Under the pieces are notes generated by a model. It had not been told where the DNA came from and did not search any database. It worked only from the letters and a program-made list of their open reading frames with translations. From NCBI RefSeq assembly GCF_009856295.1, contig NZ_WMEU01000001.1, positions 1,054,001 to 1,118,000 of the forward strand: a DNA stretch of 64,000 nucleotides, read 5' to 3'. This document shows positions 63,953 to 64,000 of the stretch, piece after piece. Position 1 is the stretch's first letter. Every line of letters starts with the position of its first letter. The position numbers and the translations under genes are program-made. The DNA is from Pontibacillus yanchengensis (lineage in GTDB: Bacteria; Bacillota; Bacilli; Bacillales; BH030062).

Positions 63953-64000
63953 TTATGAATTCGGTTTTGCTTTAACAACAGGCTCGCCAATCATATCTTT
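63953..64000 (-). CDS. C-terminal fragment of an unidentified gene
   Basis: The minus strand reads KDMIGEPVVKAKPNS and a stop, entering from beyond the window. Only 15 codons are visible, too few to name. It ends five bases from the dispersed repeat copy 6. Confidence 0.4.
   Translation of the reverse strand, partial: KDMIGEPVVKAKPNS

Overview
The window looks like chromosome from a low-GC, endospore-forming member of the Bacillaceae. Evidence: GerK-type germinant receptor genes, AT-rich intergenic DNA, strong AGGAGG-type ribosome sites, B. subtilis-like protein families, and a tRNA-Val(GAC) close to the Bacillus form. The general style resembles moderately halophilic genera (Pontibacillus, Halobacillus, Virgibacillus), but genus cannot be fixed from sequence alone.

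About 1-45 kb is a carbohydrate-utilisation island, almost all on the minus strand. (a) 1-9.8 kb: alpha-galactoside uptake (binding protein plus two permeases), GH36 alpha-galactosidase and Leloir genes galK-galE-galT, with a divergent ROK regulator. (b) 9.8-14 kb: TetR plus metallo-beta-lactamase-fold hydrolase, an MFS transporter and an NhaC-type antiporter. (c) 14-18.3 kb: sucrose PTS (scrA-scrB) with a LacI regulator and three identical operators. (d) 18.7-27 kb: an unusual operon of GntR regulator, two xylose-isomerase-like TIM barrels, an ADP-ribosylglycohydrolase-family protein, an ABC importer and xylulokinase; its substrate is unknown. (e) 27-33 kb: two tandem universal stress proteins, then an ABC transporter with a two-component system. 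(f) 33-44.6 kb: an alpha-glucan system of ROK regulator, ABC importer, two GH31 enzymes (one of about 1114 residues) and a GH13 oligo-glucosidase. None of the three sugar ABC importers has its own ATPase, so a shared MsmX-type ATPase elsewhere is likely.

About 45-64 kb is mixed: a gerKABC operon with a small two-TM protein gene beside it, branched-chain aminotransferase, SelO, a DUF3221-like lipoprotein, tRNA-Val, an acyltransferase, a broken SulP transporter next to a third universal stress protein, a large secreted lamin-tail/phospholipase D protein, a CstR persulfide-sensor operon with two rhodanese-like proteins, and an amidase. Several gene remnants lie in the gaps.

The most striking unexplained structure is a family of six dispersed, highly structured repeats of about 170-250 bp with imperfect inverted ends and a central hairpin. 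One copy has its central module inverted relative to its arms, one has cut off the 5' end of a gene, and two sit at the same place (after the binding-protein terminator) in two unrelated sugar operons.
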